Below, piece by piece: positions 40,309-49,152 of a stretch of 64,000 nt of DNA. Source of the stretch: Yamadazyma tenuis (lineage: Eukaryota; Ascomycota; Pichiomycetes; Serinales; Debaryomycetaceae); contig NC_089467.1 in NCBI RefSeq assembly GCF_029203305.1, forward strand, positions 1,054,001 through 1,118,000, written 5' to 3'. Position numbers and translations under genes: made by a program. A model generated the notes under the pieces. It was not told the DNA's origin. It ran no database searches and saw only the letters and a list, made by a program, of their open reading frames with translations. The stretch's first letter is position 1. Every line of letters starts with the position of its first letter.

Positions 40309-42171
40309 TTAGAAGAAGAACCCAACCAAAGAAACAACCAAGACCATGAAAGTGGCAGATCTGGATATCGCGGCTTGGCCCTCGAAAGTCGAAATACCAC
40401 CAGTACTTCCAGCAGCAACGGTCTGCTTGGCACCAGATACAGTGCTAACAGAGTTAGTGCCAGCAGCAGCTCTGGCTGGGGTGGTGGTCTCAGTAATTGG
40501 GCAGTAAGTGGTGTAAGTGGTGGTTTCTTCAGTGACAACGGTGACTCCAGTGGTGACAGGAACTTCACTACACTTGTTTTCAGTACATGATGTCACAGTG
40601 ATAACTGTAGTTTTGTAGCCACCATCCGTAGAAGTGTAAGTGGTTGGATTACCGCTAGCATCGGTAGTAACAAACACTCCATAGCTCGTGGTTACAGGAA
40701 CCTCACTACACTTGTTTTCAGTACATGATGTCACAGTGATAACTGTAGTTTTGTAGTCACCATATGTAGAAGTGTAAGTGGTTGGATTACCGCTAGCATC
40801 GGTAGTAACAAACACTTCGCAGCTGGTGGTTACAGTGATGGTGTCAGTCAAGGTGGTGGTGACAGTAGTGTATGTGCTTGGGTAGTGCGAGCAAATGGCA
40901 CAGACAGTTTCAGTTTCAGTTGTGGTCTCAGACTTGGTGGCGGTTCCGTTACCGTAGAAACCGCTTGAAAGTGCAGCTGCAGCAGAAGATACACCAGATT
41001 CAGAAGGCACACCAGGTGTAGAAGATACACCAGATGCTGCAGAAGATACACCAGATGCTGCAGAAGATACACCAGATGCTGCAGAAGATACACCAGATGC
41101 TGCAGAAGATACACCAGATGCTGCAGAAGATACACTAGATTCTGCAGAAGATACACCAGTTGCAGAAGGCACTCCAGGTGTAGAAGATACAACAGGTGTA
41201 GAGGAAGATTCAGCCTCATCGGTGATGGCAGCAGCAGCAGCCAAATCAGCAGCAGCAGCAGTACCAACAAACCAGGATGGAGCTCCAAGACCTGCAGATG
41301 AGCAGATACTTTTAGCCAAGGAAGTCATAGACACAACATCAGAACCCCTACAAGATGAAGCCACACACTCAGCGATCAAATCAGGGAATGGGGCCAAAAT
41401 ACATAAACATCCAGTATCCCAATATGGACATGGGGTAACGCCGGTGTCCTGTTTAACACATGGTTGAGCACAACTTGGTAACCTGCCGTAAATCTTGTCT
41501 GCAAAACCGTTGATGGAAGCAGTTCTAGCCACAGTTGGGTAAGTGGCCCATGGGTTGGTGGTTGAGGTGGTTACATCTGGAGGCGTAGTAACTCCAGAAG
41601 AGGCAGTAGAAACGATGGTTGAGTCGGGAGTGGAAGCAACTGCAGAAGAAGTAACCACAGAAGAAGCAGCCTCGGAAGAAGACTGAGGTGCATTCGTGTT
41701 AGCAGCGGCTGCCGCCAAAGCAGCAGAAGCATTTGGACCAATAAACCATGATGGAGTGTTAATGCCTGCGGAAGAGCAAAGACTTGTAGCCAAGGAAGTC
41801 ATTGACACGACATCGGAACCCCTACAAGATGAAGCCACACACTCAGCTACCAAATCACCGAAATTAGACATGATACACAAACATCTCGTATTCCAGTATG
41901 CACATGGTGTAACACTGGTATTTGCTCTTACACATTGTTGAGCACAGCTTGGCAATTCATCATAAATCTTGTCTGCAAAACCGTTGATGGAAGCAGTATG
42001 GGCAAGGCTAGGTAGAGGGGTGGTTGAAGTGGTTGTATCTGGGGCTGCAGTAACCCCCGAAGGAGATACAGTAGCAACGGTAGTTGCATTGGAAGTGGGG
42101 GTGATCCCTGAAGATGTAGCAGCAACGGTGGTTGCAACTGCAAATAAAAGACTTAAGTTTTTAACCCACAT
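40309..42171 (-). CDS. Double-CFEM GPI protein (duplication unit 2)
   Basis: 620 aa with two CFEM domains: about 55-135 and 208-295. The second has Asp252 in CPYWDTGCLCI; the first reads CAYWNTRCLCI with Asn94 in place of the haem-ligating Asp, though all eight Cys remain. Signal peptide identical in type to the gene at 37979. Between domains lies a Ser/Ala linker. After domain 2 come six 21-bp units (41020-41145) encoding SAASGVS, then a duplicated 46-residue Thr-rich block (138-bp repeat, about 40556-40831), and a GPI tail (FMVLVVSLVGFFF). Confidence 0.92.
   Translation of the reverse strand: MWVKNLSLLFAVATTVAATSSGITPTSNATTVATVSPSGVTAAPDTTTSTTPLPSLAHTASINGFADKIYDELPSCAQQCVRANTSVTPCAYWNTRCLCIMSNFGDLVAECVASSCRGSDVVSMTSLATSLCSSAGINTPSWFIGPNASAALAAAAANTNAPQSSSEAASSVVTSSAVASTPDSTIVSTASSGVTTPPDVTTSTTNPWATYPTVARTASINGFADKIYGRLPSCAQPCVKQDTGVTPCPYWDTGCLCILAPFPDLIAECVASSCRGSDVVSMTSLAKSICSSAGLGAPSWFVGTAAAADLAAAAAITDEAESSSTPVVSSTPGVPSATGVSSAESSVSSAASGVSSAASGVSSAASGVSSAASGVSSAASGVSSTPGVPSESGVSSAAAALSSGFYGNGTATKSETTTETETVCAICSHYPSTYTTVTTTLTDTITVTTSCEVFVTTDASGNPTTYTSTYGDYKTTVITVTSCTENKCSEVPVTTSYGVFVTTDASGNPTTYTSTDGGYKTTVITVTSCTENKCSEVPVTTGVTVVTEETTTYTTYCPITETTTPARAAAGTNSVSTVSGAKQTVAAGSTGGISTFEGQAAISRSATFMVLVVSLVGFFF
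40556..40831. repeat. 138-bp tandem repeat in the CFEM stalk, two copies
   Basis: Two near-identical 138-bp copies within the Thr-rich stalk, in frame (46 aa each), containing VTSCTENKCSEVPVTT. The paralogue at 37979-39115 has only one copy, so this is a lineage-specific expansion. Confidence 0.8.
41020..41145. repeat. 21-bp minisatellite, six units
   Basis: Units of 21 bp in tandem, the first five identical, the sixth with two changes. In frame, encoding SAASGVS on the minus strand. Length is likely to vary between strains. Confidence 0.9.
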
Positions 42172-43092
42172 AATAACGAGAGACTGAGCTTGAAGCTATG
42201 GTTTGAAGCTATCGTTTAACTTTCAAAAGATCTAACCAGTTCAAAAATGGGCTAACCCAGGACTATATGTACTTGAAGCTGATTGCATAGCGACCAGTAA
42301 ACATGGAAATGTACTAAAAAATATTTATGCATAAGGCAGGATGACTGTTCCTCTTGAGTTAATTTTAAGCTTAATCTTTCCAAAAGGATACCAGTAAACA
42401 CTTGTATTGTTTACCTCATGTATAACTATAAGACTAATAATGGTCAAGTTAAAGGTTGAATTGCAAAAGTTAAAAATACTGTCCTCTTGGAAACGTTCGC
42501 AATTGCGGACCTCCGAATTAGCCAGTGATATATAAATAAAAATGCGTCTCGTGCTTAGGCATTGTTGCCAAGATAGAATCTTAGAGGAAGAGCTGAAGAG
42601 GTAGATAATTTAAGGTATACCAACATGCTATCTTAGAAGCCTAAATATTCTTTTAAGAAATAAGACTTTAATCCGAGGCGGCTTTGTGACACCGGCTTCC
42701 CTAGGATGAGACGTTATGTCCGCAGCCAATGTTTTTTTTTTTTCGTTGTCTGCATACGCACCTAATTACCCTGGTGCTGCTAAATAGTAGTGGATTGTTC
42801 AGTTTAAACAGCTGACTTTTATGACAATAGTTTTGATGCACTGCCAGACCTAGCCGGATGCAAAAATATCAAAAACAAATTAACCTTGTATTATCGCACT
42901 TTACCTGTGTCCATATATCTGAAATAGTGGATGAGGTCCGGAGATGATCTAAACCATTAGATGGCCCCCATCAATGCTTCTAGTTGGGAAGTTTCTAATT
43001 TTGTAATTTCGTGAAATCTTCAATCCCTCTCAGGCGGGGGCCCACATATAGTGAGAAAAGTTTTTTTCCATCCAAAGAACATCTGTACTACT
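42172..43092. promoter_or_regulatory. Divergent intergenic region, duplicated CFEM promoter copy 2
   Basis: The left 675 bp match 39116-39768 and drive the double-CFEM gene; GCCAAGA is at 42567-42573. The right part (42847-43092) is unique and precedes the orphan secreted gene, with TATAGTGAGAAAAG close to its start. No coding frame. Confidence 0.5.
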
Positions 43093-44013
43093 ATGAAGGT
43101 GTTTGTGTTGTCCATAATACTAGGACTACGACTCCACTCGGTGTTTTGTTTGCAGTATATATGTGGGGTTGATAACTACCAGCAGCTGGTTGATTCTGAG
43201 CGTTCTGTGCAAACCGATAACTACTATCCCAGAACCATCGTACCCACCAACAGTAATATTCCAGTCACTTTGGGAATCAATAACTATTTGTACAAGGACC
43301 CAGCAGATGATGCTAGCTTGGTATTCCATGAGATAGACGTCAAGGTCATCGATAGCTATTTCGATTCACTTTATGTGGCATACCCTGCGGTGGTGAAAGG
43401 AGATGCTAATTCAGTGTTCTACTCCCGAGTTAGAGATAACTTCAACAACCTATTCCGTATAAGATATTCCACCCGATCCAATAACAGTTGCTTGGCATCG
43501 AACATGATCCAATTCAAAATGGTATTCATAAAAGAAAAGGTCCTCTACGAGTACTATTTAGGGAATTGCAACTCATCGGAGCTCCTTTATGAAGGGTTCA
43601 ATCCCAATTCCTATTGTATTGAAACCGATTTTTATTGTTACAACGACGGCATTTGTTCTCCCTCCAACTATTCGCTCGCATATAGAGATGCACTAAGGAG
43701 CCCTCAATTTAATGTCATTGATGATGGAACTATATCGGTGACAGGAGCGTATCCCACCGCATCTGTCAGTTGTTTAGATAATCAGAAATGCACCTTAGCT
43801 AATTTTCTGACATTTTATTTTTCTGAGGCATCGTACACTCCTGTGTACATTGACCCGCAGATTACTTCAGCACAAAAAACTGCAACTTCATCCCTGGTTT
43901 TCAAATCTGCAGAAATGGAAAGCTTGTCGAGTCTAGAGACTACTTCCAAAAACACTTCCAATAAGAATAATGTTTCTAGCTGGATTTTAATTCTCTATTT
44001 TCTTGGATTTTAA
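43093..44013 (+). CDS. Orphan secreted protein, possibly GPI-anchored
   Basis: 306 aa from MKVFVLSIILGLRLHSVFC, a signal peptide; an upstream in-frame GTG is ignored. The mature part has about ten Cys (CGVDNYQQL, CLASNMIQF, GNCNSSELL, FYCYNDGICSPSNY, CLDNQKCTLANF) and several N-glycosylation sequons. The C-terminus is Ser/Thr-rich with NKNNVSSWILILYFLGF, which may be a GPI signal. I recognise no domain. It converges on the short CFEM gene and was duplicated with it, then deleted in the other unit. Confidence 0.72.
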   Translation: MKVFVLSIILGLRLHSVFCLQYICGVDNYQQLVDSERSVQTDNYYPRTIVPTNSNIPVTLGINNYLYKDPADDASLVFHEIDVKVIDSYFDSLYVAYPAVVKGDANSVFYSRVRDNFNNLFRIRYSTRSNNSCLASNMIQFKMVFIKEKVLYEYYLGNCNSSELLYEGFNPNSYCIETDFYCYNDGICSPSNYSLAYRDALRSPQFNVIDDGTISVTGAYPTASVSCLDNQKCTLANFLTFYFSEASYTPVYIDPQITSAQKTATSSLVFKSAEMESLSSLETTSKNTSNKNNVSSWILILYFLGF

Positions 44014-44093
44014 TGAGTTAATTACGGTTTTAATTTTATATATGCATTGCACAAAAAGAAAAACAAGTATTTAGGCTGCAAAAAAGAGACCCT

Positions 44094-44501
44094 TCAAGCA
44101 GCAGCGGCTGCGGTGACCAAAGAATTTGAGGCAGCAGTACCAACGAACCAGTATGGAGAAGGCACACCAGCAGAAGAACAAAGAGAAGTGACCAAGGAAG
44201 TGACAGTGGCTACTTGTGCACCACTACAAGCAGAAGCGACACAGTTAGCGACTCTGTCATCCCAGTTTTGCATCACACACAAACATCCAGTGTCCCAGTA
44301 TGGACATGGAGTAATACCGGTATCCTCCTTAACACATGGTTGGGCACAACTTGGCAAGTCAGCGTAGATCCTGTCGGCAAAACCATTGATGGAAGCAGTA
44401 TGCGCAACACTTGGGTAGGTAGCGTAGTTCGTAGTGGTGATGGTGGCAGCGGATGTGATAGATCCGAGAGCAATAACAGCTAAAGCATTGAAAGAAACCA
44501 T
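44094..44501 (-). CDS. Short CFEM protein, candidate soluble haemophore (Csa2-like)
   Basis: 135 aa from MVSFNALAVIALGSITSA, a signal peptide; an upstream in-frame extension is ignored. A single CFEM domain (about 27-115) with eight Cys and Asp70 in CPYWDTGCLCV. The protein ends just after the domain in a short Ala run (VTAAAAA), with no Ser/Thr stalk and no clear hydrophobic GPI tail, so it is probably secreted, like C. albicans Csa2. A TATATAAA element lies 57 bp upstream. Its CFEM domain is closest to that of 32999-33745. Confidence 0.88.
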   Translation of the reverse strand: MVSFNALAVIALGSITSAATITTTNYATYPSVAHTASINGFADRIYADLPSCAQPCVKEDTGITPCPYWDTGCLCVMQNWDDRVANCVASACSGAQVATVTSLVTSLCSSAGVPSPYWFVGTAASNSLVTAAAAA

Positions 44502-45178
44502 TTTTAAAAGTTGAAGAATGATACTGGAAAACCCATGCTTCAAAGAACTTGGACTGGTTTATATAGTTTTTTACCGTCCTTAGCGTGAGAAGTTTTTACA
44601 CCTTTACTCTAGGGTTTGTATACCCATTATATAGGATATTCTTCTTTCTTTGCTAGGTCGTTTATTTGCAATTGTCTATTTCGTTGATCTAGAATTCTCA
44701 TAGGCTAATTTTGCTTGTCCGATTCTCAAATCAGGCTCACTCTTTAACCCAAAAAAGTGTTTTTTTCACATTTCTTAAAAACCACTTTCTCTGACATATA
44801 AACCTGGAACAGAAGTTATAAAAAAGTTTGAGGTACCTCGCAAGTCTCTTGGTACTTCACAATTGGCTAAATAAAGTACGTTACATTGCCTTGTTATAGT
44901 TTTATCTGTTAATATTTACTAACCAGTGCGCTTTGCACGCAGGTGCTTAGGTGAGCCCAGAAGTAATCAATACGCCTGCCGATATCTCCGGGTCATGCGG
45001 TTTACTATTGGTTGTTTGGTTGTTTGGTTGTTAGGTGCGTTGGGTACACCTACAACCTTCGTGTTTGACTTTAAGGTCTTGCTTGTCGTGCGGACATGCC
45101 TTCGAACACCGTAGATCTTGCGCGGGGCGTCTTAGCTTCTCCTCGAAATGAAAAGTCGCATCAGATTGATAAGGAGCT
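44502..45178. promoter_or_regulatory. Divergent intergenic region, 677 bp
   Basis: Holds the promoter of the short CFEM gene (TATATAAA on the minus strand at 44558-44565) and that of the zinc-cluster gene. A GGTTGTTTGGTTGTTTGGTTGT run lies at about 45007-45030. No coding frame. Confidence 0.5.
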
Positions 45179-46807
45179 ATGATGTCCTCTTCATCTAAAA
45201 TTAAGCCCAAGGTTAATTCTAGGCAAAATCACATAAGGTTTATCATTGGGGCCAACTTCCGGTCCAAAACTGGTTGTTTGACCTGTAAGAAAAAGAAAAG
45301 AAAGTGTGATGAGTCTAGTCCTATCTGCTCGTTCTGCCTGATTAGAGGCATAGAGTGTGTTTACCCTCATAAGCAATCCACTACCAACCATAAGTCCAAC
45401 AACAGCACCACGGTCGTCTCCGGTCTTGAACTTATGCCAATTTCACTGGTTGAACACCAGAAAACCCTGAATTTGAACTTCTTTGTGGAACTCGAAACCG
45501 AGGCCCCAAGTCCGAGAATTTTTAGTCCTATCGAGACTTTTCAAGATGCATATCCGATATTCAAAACCCCCAATTCGTTTGCTTCTTTGTACTTGGACTA
45601 TAAAGGTATGTACTACTTGGACTACTTCGAGAACAAATTGTCAGGGGAATTAGCTATCTCATTTGACCAGACCAACTACTTTAAGAAGTTGTTTTCGTTG
45701 TTAGCAAACAACGAAGAAACCTTTACATATGTGGTGACTGCTTGGGGTGCCTTGTATTGCAAGAATAGATTGTATGATGACGAAGTAAGAGAGTACATGA
45801 ACAAGGCATTGAAGAAATTCAATCATATGTTTGGAAATAAAATCAACGGGTTTGATTATTACTTTCAATTGTGCTTTTACCTTATAATATCTGAAATGCA
45901 TATATGTATCGGGGAGCTCAAAGAATGGCGAGTTTACTTTGATAAAACATGCAGATTGATCAATGAGTATGGGGGATTGCAGAAGCTTTGTGAAGACTTC
46001 AGCTACTCTCATGAGATAAGATTCATGGTATCCAATCTACAGTACAACGATATTATGTCTTCGCGGACGTTGGCTGAAGGGACTTCATTTCCTGTGGAAG
46101 AGTATGAAATGGTCTTCAATCACCCTAATTTCAAGAAATTTGAGTTGAGCTACGGAATTGATACTTTACAAGGTTGCCATCAGCTGGTGCTTTTATTATT
46201 AGGTGACATCATGAACCACAAGGTGATCCTTACGCGTGAATTGATTCTTGTAGAATCAATAGATAAATCCCTGGAACAGAGCTTGGTCGAATATCAAAGA
46301 GCCAAAAGGGACTACTATCAACTAGTTGAATCATTCGCTTCAAAATTGAGTGCTAAACTCGAGACTACTAATCCCAATCAAGAGGTTCTAAAATCCATTG
46401 AAAATGACCCATCCGAGTATGAAGTTTACTCTAAGACTTACGATCTATACAAACTTTGTTGTGAGTTGTACTTACACTTGTACATCAAGCAAATAATCCC
46501 TAGTAACTACCAAATACAGCAGATTGTTCTTGAGTGCTTTGACTTGGTTGACATTTTGATAACTAGCAAAATGAACCTAATTTTGTGCTTGCCTCTCCTC
46601 ATATGTGGGGTTTGTACTTTTGAGCAAGGTAACAAGGCCTATATGAAATCGACAATCAACAAGGTTCGAATGGTAAGTCCAGTTCAAAACCTTGACAAAT
46701 GCTGGGTTATTCTACAACGAGTATGGGAATTAAACCCCGATGGTAATGTGATTGTTGATTGGTCAAATATATGTGATGAGTTGGGCTGGGATTTGAATGT
46801 TTGCTAA
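45179..46807 (+). CDS. Zn2Cys6 transcription factor
   Basis: 542 aa. The binuclear cluster starts at Cys33: spacing C-x2-C-x6-C-x6-C-x2-C-x6-C (CLTCKKKKRKC, then CSFCLIRGIEC), the fungal GAL4-type pattern, with a basic loop KKKKRK. No long coiled coil follows. The rest (about 110-540) is helical and resembles the fungal-specific regulatory region found in factors of this kind. The target is unknown; position next to the CFEM cluster and the CYP52 gene makes either a candidate. Two ATGs occur in a row at the start (45179, 45182). Confidence 0.88.
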   Translation: MMSSSSKIKPKVNSRQNHIRFIIGANFRSKTGCLTCKKKKRKCDESSPICSFCLIRGIECVYPHKQSTTNHKSNNSTTVVSGLELMPISLVEHQKTLNLNFFVELETEAPSPRIFSPIETFQDAYPIFKTPNSFASLYLDYKGMYYLDYFENKLSGELAISFDQTNYFKKLFSLLANNEETFTYVVTAWGALYCKNRLYDDEVREYMNKALKKFNHMFGNKINGFDYYFQLCFYLIISEMHICIGELKEWRVYFDKTCRLINEYGGLQKLCEDFSYSHEIRFMVSNLQYNDIMSSRTLAEGTSFPVEEYEMVFNHPNFKKFELSYGIDTLQGCHQLVLLLLGDIMNHKVILTRELILVESIDKSLEQSLVEYQRAKRDYYQLVESFASKLSAKLETTNPNQEVLKSIENDPSEYEVYSKTYDLYKLCCELYLHLYIKQIIPSNYQIQQIVLECFDLVDILITSKMNLILCLPLLICGVCTFEQGNKAYMKSTINKVRMVSPVQNLDKCWVILQRVWELNPDGNVIVDWSNICDELGWDLNVC

Positions 46808-46888
46808 CTTTGTCAGAAGACCTATTTATGAACTATTTTTAAAAATTCACATTCTTTTTCCTTTTTTCACCCGTAACCTTCCAATAAG

Positions 46889-48367
46889 CTACTTTAGAGT
46901 AACGATACATCCGTCCATCAATCTCATGGTTGCATTACTAACTTTTCTTGGCGGGTATTGCGGATTATTTCCTGTAATGTGAGGAAACGTTTGAAGAATT
47001 CGAATAGTTATATAGGAAGCCTCAGTCAAGGCAAACTGTTGACCCAAACATATTCTAGGACCACTTCCAAAAGGCATGAAAGCCCACCCGGGTTTGAGGT
47101 TCTCCCATCTTTCAGGATTAAACTCATCGGCATCTTCACCGTAGACATCCTTTTGTCGGTGATTAGAGTAAATATGCATCATTACTATAGTGCCCTTGGG
47201 GACAAATATTGCCGAATCGCCATATTTCCCTCCACCTCTTGGAAGTGTTGTATTTTTTTTTGAAACTCTTACGTTCCTAGAAATGGGAGGGTAGAGTCTC
47301 AACGCCTCGTTGATACAGTATTTCAAGTAGGTGCATCTTTTCATAGATTCAAAGGTAATCTTCTCGAGCTCATCACTCGAACCCTGTCCGAAGCTTTCGT
47401 ATATATCCTCCTTCAATTTAGACCATACTCTTGGATTTCTGGATAATTCAAGGAACAAGAAGGACAACAATCCAGCAGTAGTATTTCTTCCGGCTAACAA
47501 AATACTCAATAGCTCATCTTGAAGCACCTTGGGATCTCTAGTCTTCTTTACAAGCTCATATAAAAAAATGTAGTTGTCTTGAGACCTTTCCTGCAATTTC
47601 TCTTCCTGAGTTTCAAGCGCCTTATCAACATAAAACTTAACAGCGTCATGAATTTCTTTGATGTGTCCTTGGAATTCCTTGGAGTTAGAGACCCAATGCA
47701 ATGGTCCAAGCATAAACTTTTCTGTCAAAGTATCCTGAACTTTATTGAAAGCATCGGCAAATTGAAACTTATCATTGGAGGCTGATGTCAATGTATTCGT
47801 CGATTCACCAAACAAGAACTCACTTGAAGTATCAATTGTTATTTTGTGAAAATAGTCTTGAATGTTGAACTCTTTCCCGTTGAGTTTCCTGATTTCTCTG
47901 GCAAAGTTCTTGAAATGAGGCTCAAGAGTCTGAACGTGCGATACCTGCTCTCGAGAAAACTGTGGTCTAAGCATTTCCCGTGATGCCTTCCATCTTTCAC
48001 CTTCGCTAGCAAAAATCCCATTACCAATCAATGGCTCTAAAGCATGCATTCTAAACCCAATACTATAATTATTAAATTGGGTAGCAATCAGACTCTTGAT
48101 ATTTTCTCCATTGCAGGTTATAATAACGTTCCTAAGGAAGACTTTGGCGGCTAAAGTATGAGTTCCAGCGGTGCGAAAGTCTTGTAGTTGTTTCTCTAGC
48201 AAAAAACCCTGTTTCAGGTATTTCTGATGTTCGGTGAAAAATCCGAAACCTAAAAACCCAAAATCAATCGCAGCTGGTGACTCGAAACCCCAGCTGTAGT
48301 AAGCAAGCAAAAGCTTCTTCCCAATGATAAGGCCCACTAGAAGTAATAGTGAGATAAAAAAGAACAT
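46889..48367 (-). CDS. ALK (CYP52): Cytochrome P450 of the CYP52 type (alkane/fatty-acid omega-hydroxylase)
   Basis: 492 aa from MFFFISLLLLVGLIIG, the membrane anchor; the frame starts three codons earlier with a non-ATG. I-helix AGRNTTAG, K-helix EALR in YCINEALRLYPP, PERF region FNPERWENL, and the haem loop FMPFGSGPRICLGQ with Cys440. The RNTTAG form and the overall layout are typical of CYP52, which start omega-oxidation of n-alkanes and fatty acids in the ER. It needs a CPR reductase elsewhere. It is divergent from the MFS gene across 785 bp. Confidence 0.92.
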   Translation of the reverse strand: MFFFISLLLLVGLIIGKKLLLAYYSWGFESPAAIDFGFLGFGFFTEHQKYLKQGFLLEKQLQDFRTAGTHTLAAKVFLRNVIITCNGENIKSLIATQFNNYSIGFRMHALEPLIGNGIFASEGERWKASREMLRPQFSREQVSHVQTLEPHFKNFAREIRKLNGKEFNIQDYFHKITIDTSSEFLFGESTNTLTSASNDKFQFADAFNKVQDTLTEKFMLGPLHWVSNSKEFQGHIKEIHDAVKFYVDKALETQEEKLQERSQDNYIFLYELVKKTRDPKVLQDELLSILLAGRNTTAGLLSFLFLELSRNPRVWSKLKEDIYESFGQGSSDELEKITFESMKRCTYLKYCINEALRLYPPISRNVRVSKKNTTLPRGGGKYGDSAIFVPKGTIVMMHIYSNHRQKDVYGEDADEFNPERWENLKPGWAFMPFGSGPRICLGQQFALTEASYITIRILQTFPHITGNNPQYPPRKVSNATMRLMDGCIVTLK

Positions 48368-49152
48368 AGTAATCAAAAGGCATTTTCACTGTAGTTTTTT
48401 GTACAACATTTTATATTCTCTATTGCTTACCGCATGTGAGATGCTTATCCCCGCGGTAGATCTGAGGGGGTGTTTTTAAATTGCGTAAAAAATCAAATGA
48501 TTTAGTACTGCATGTTAAGCAGCGGCTTAATTTGACACCTGCACTTTTCTTCTTTTACGTTGGGGAAGTAATGTATAACGTTGCAGAAGTAATGCAAGTC
48601 GTCATGAATTCATTATTTGTGTCCTTTGCTTTTAGAATGACTCGCCTACAGTAGAGAAATTTTGGCGTAAGTCATAGTTATTTTTGGGACGCAACATATT
48701 TTTTGCACAAATAAATGAATTTAGAAACTACTCCATTTCGATATGTAAAAACTGGATTCCTGGTGTGATCCGCAATAGATGGCGACATTGGGTTGAGAGA
48801 GGTGAGCAAAATGCATGAGATTATTGGTAAAGGATCTCGTAAACGCTATGGGTCGTGCATGTACCAAATAATCCAATATGTGTCTATTGAGAATGACATC
48901 CATCTCTACAAATATATTCTGAACACAATAGAATTGCTCGCAGTACCCTTGAAGAAGAACATTGGTTCTAAATTGCTGGGCAGCTGTTCCTCTACGCGAT
49001 TAGCTGTGACCGTCAAAACATCACGATTGCGGAGCATTGGTACCAATTCGGCCTGCAACGTTTTTCGGTGAGATTTTCATGATACAGATCAATTTTCTCA
49101 AGTATAAAATATATCAACCCTCATCCCTTATAGAGTTATATACATCAACACC
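48368..49152. promoter_or_regulatory. Divergent CYP52/MFS promoter
   Basis: 785 bp. Contains a 16-bp direct repeat spaced 21 bp (next entry), CCCCGCGGTAG at 48450-48460, and TATAAAAT at 49103-49110, 43 bp before the MFS ATG. Small open frames between 48721 and 49071 have no family resemblance. Confidence 0.5.
48558..48594. promoter_or_regulatory. 16-bp direct repeat, two copies 21 bp apart
   Basis: CGTTGGGGAAGTAATG (48558-48573) and CGTTGCAGAAGTAATG (48579-48594): identical at 13 or more of 16 positions, with a start-to-start distance of 21 bp, two helical turns. Located about 190-230 bp upstream of the CYP52 start. A candidate paired operator. Confidence 0.45.

Noticed and set aside
48721..49071. 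Overlapping small frames in the CYP52/MFS promoter
   Set aside because: No family resemblance in any frame; translation of both strands gave stops within short distances.
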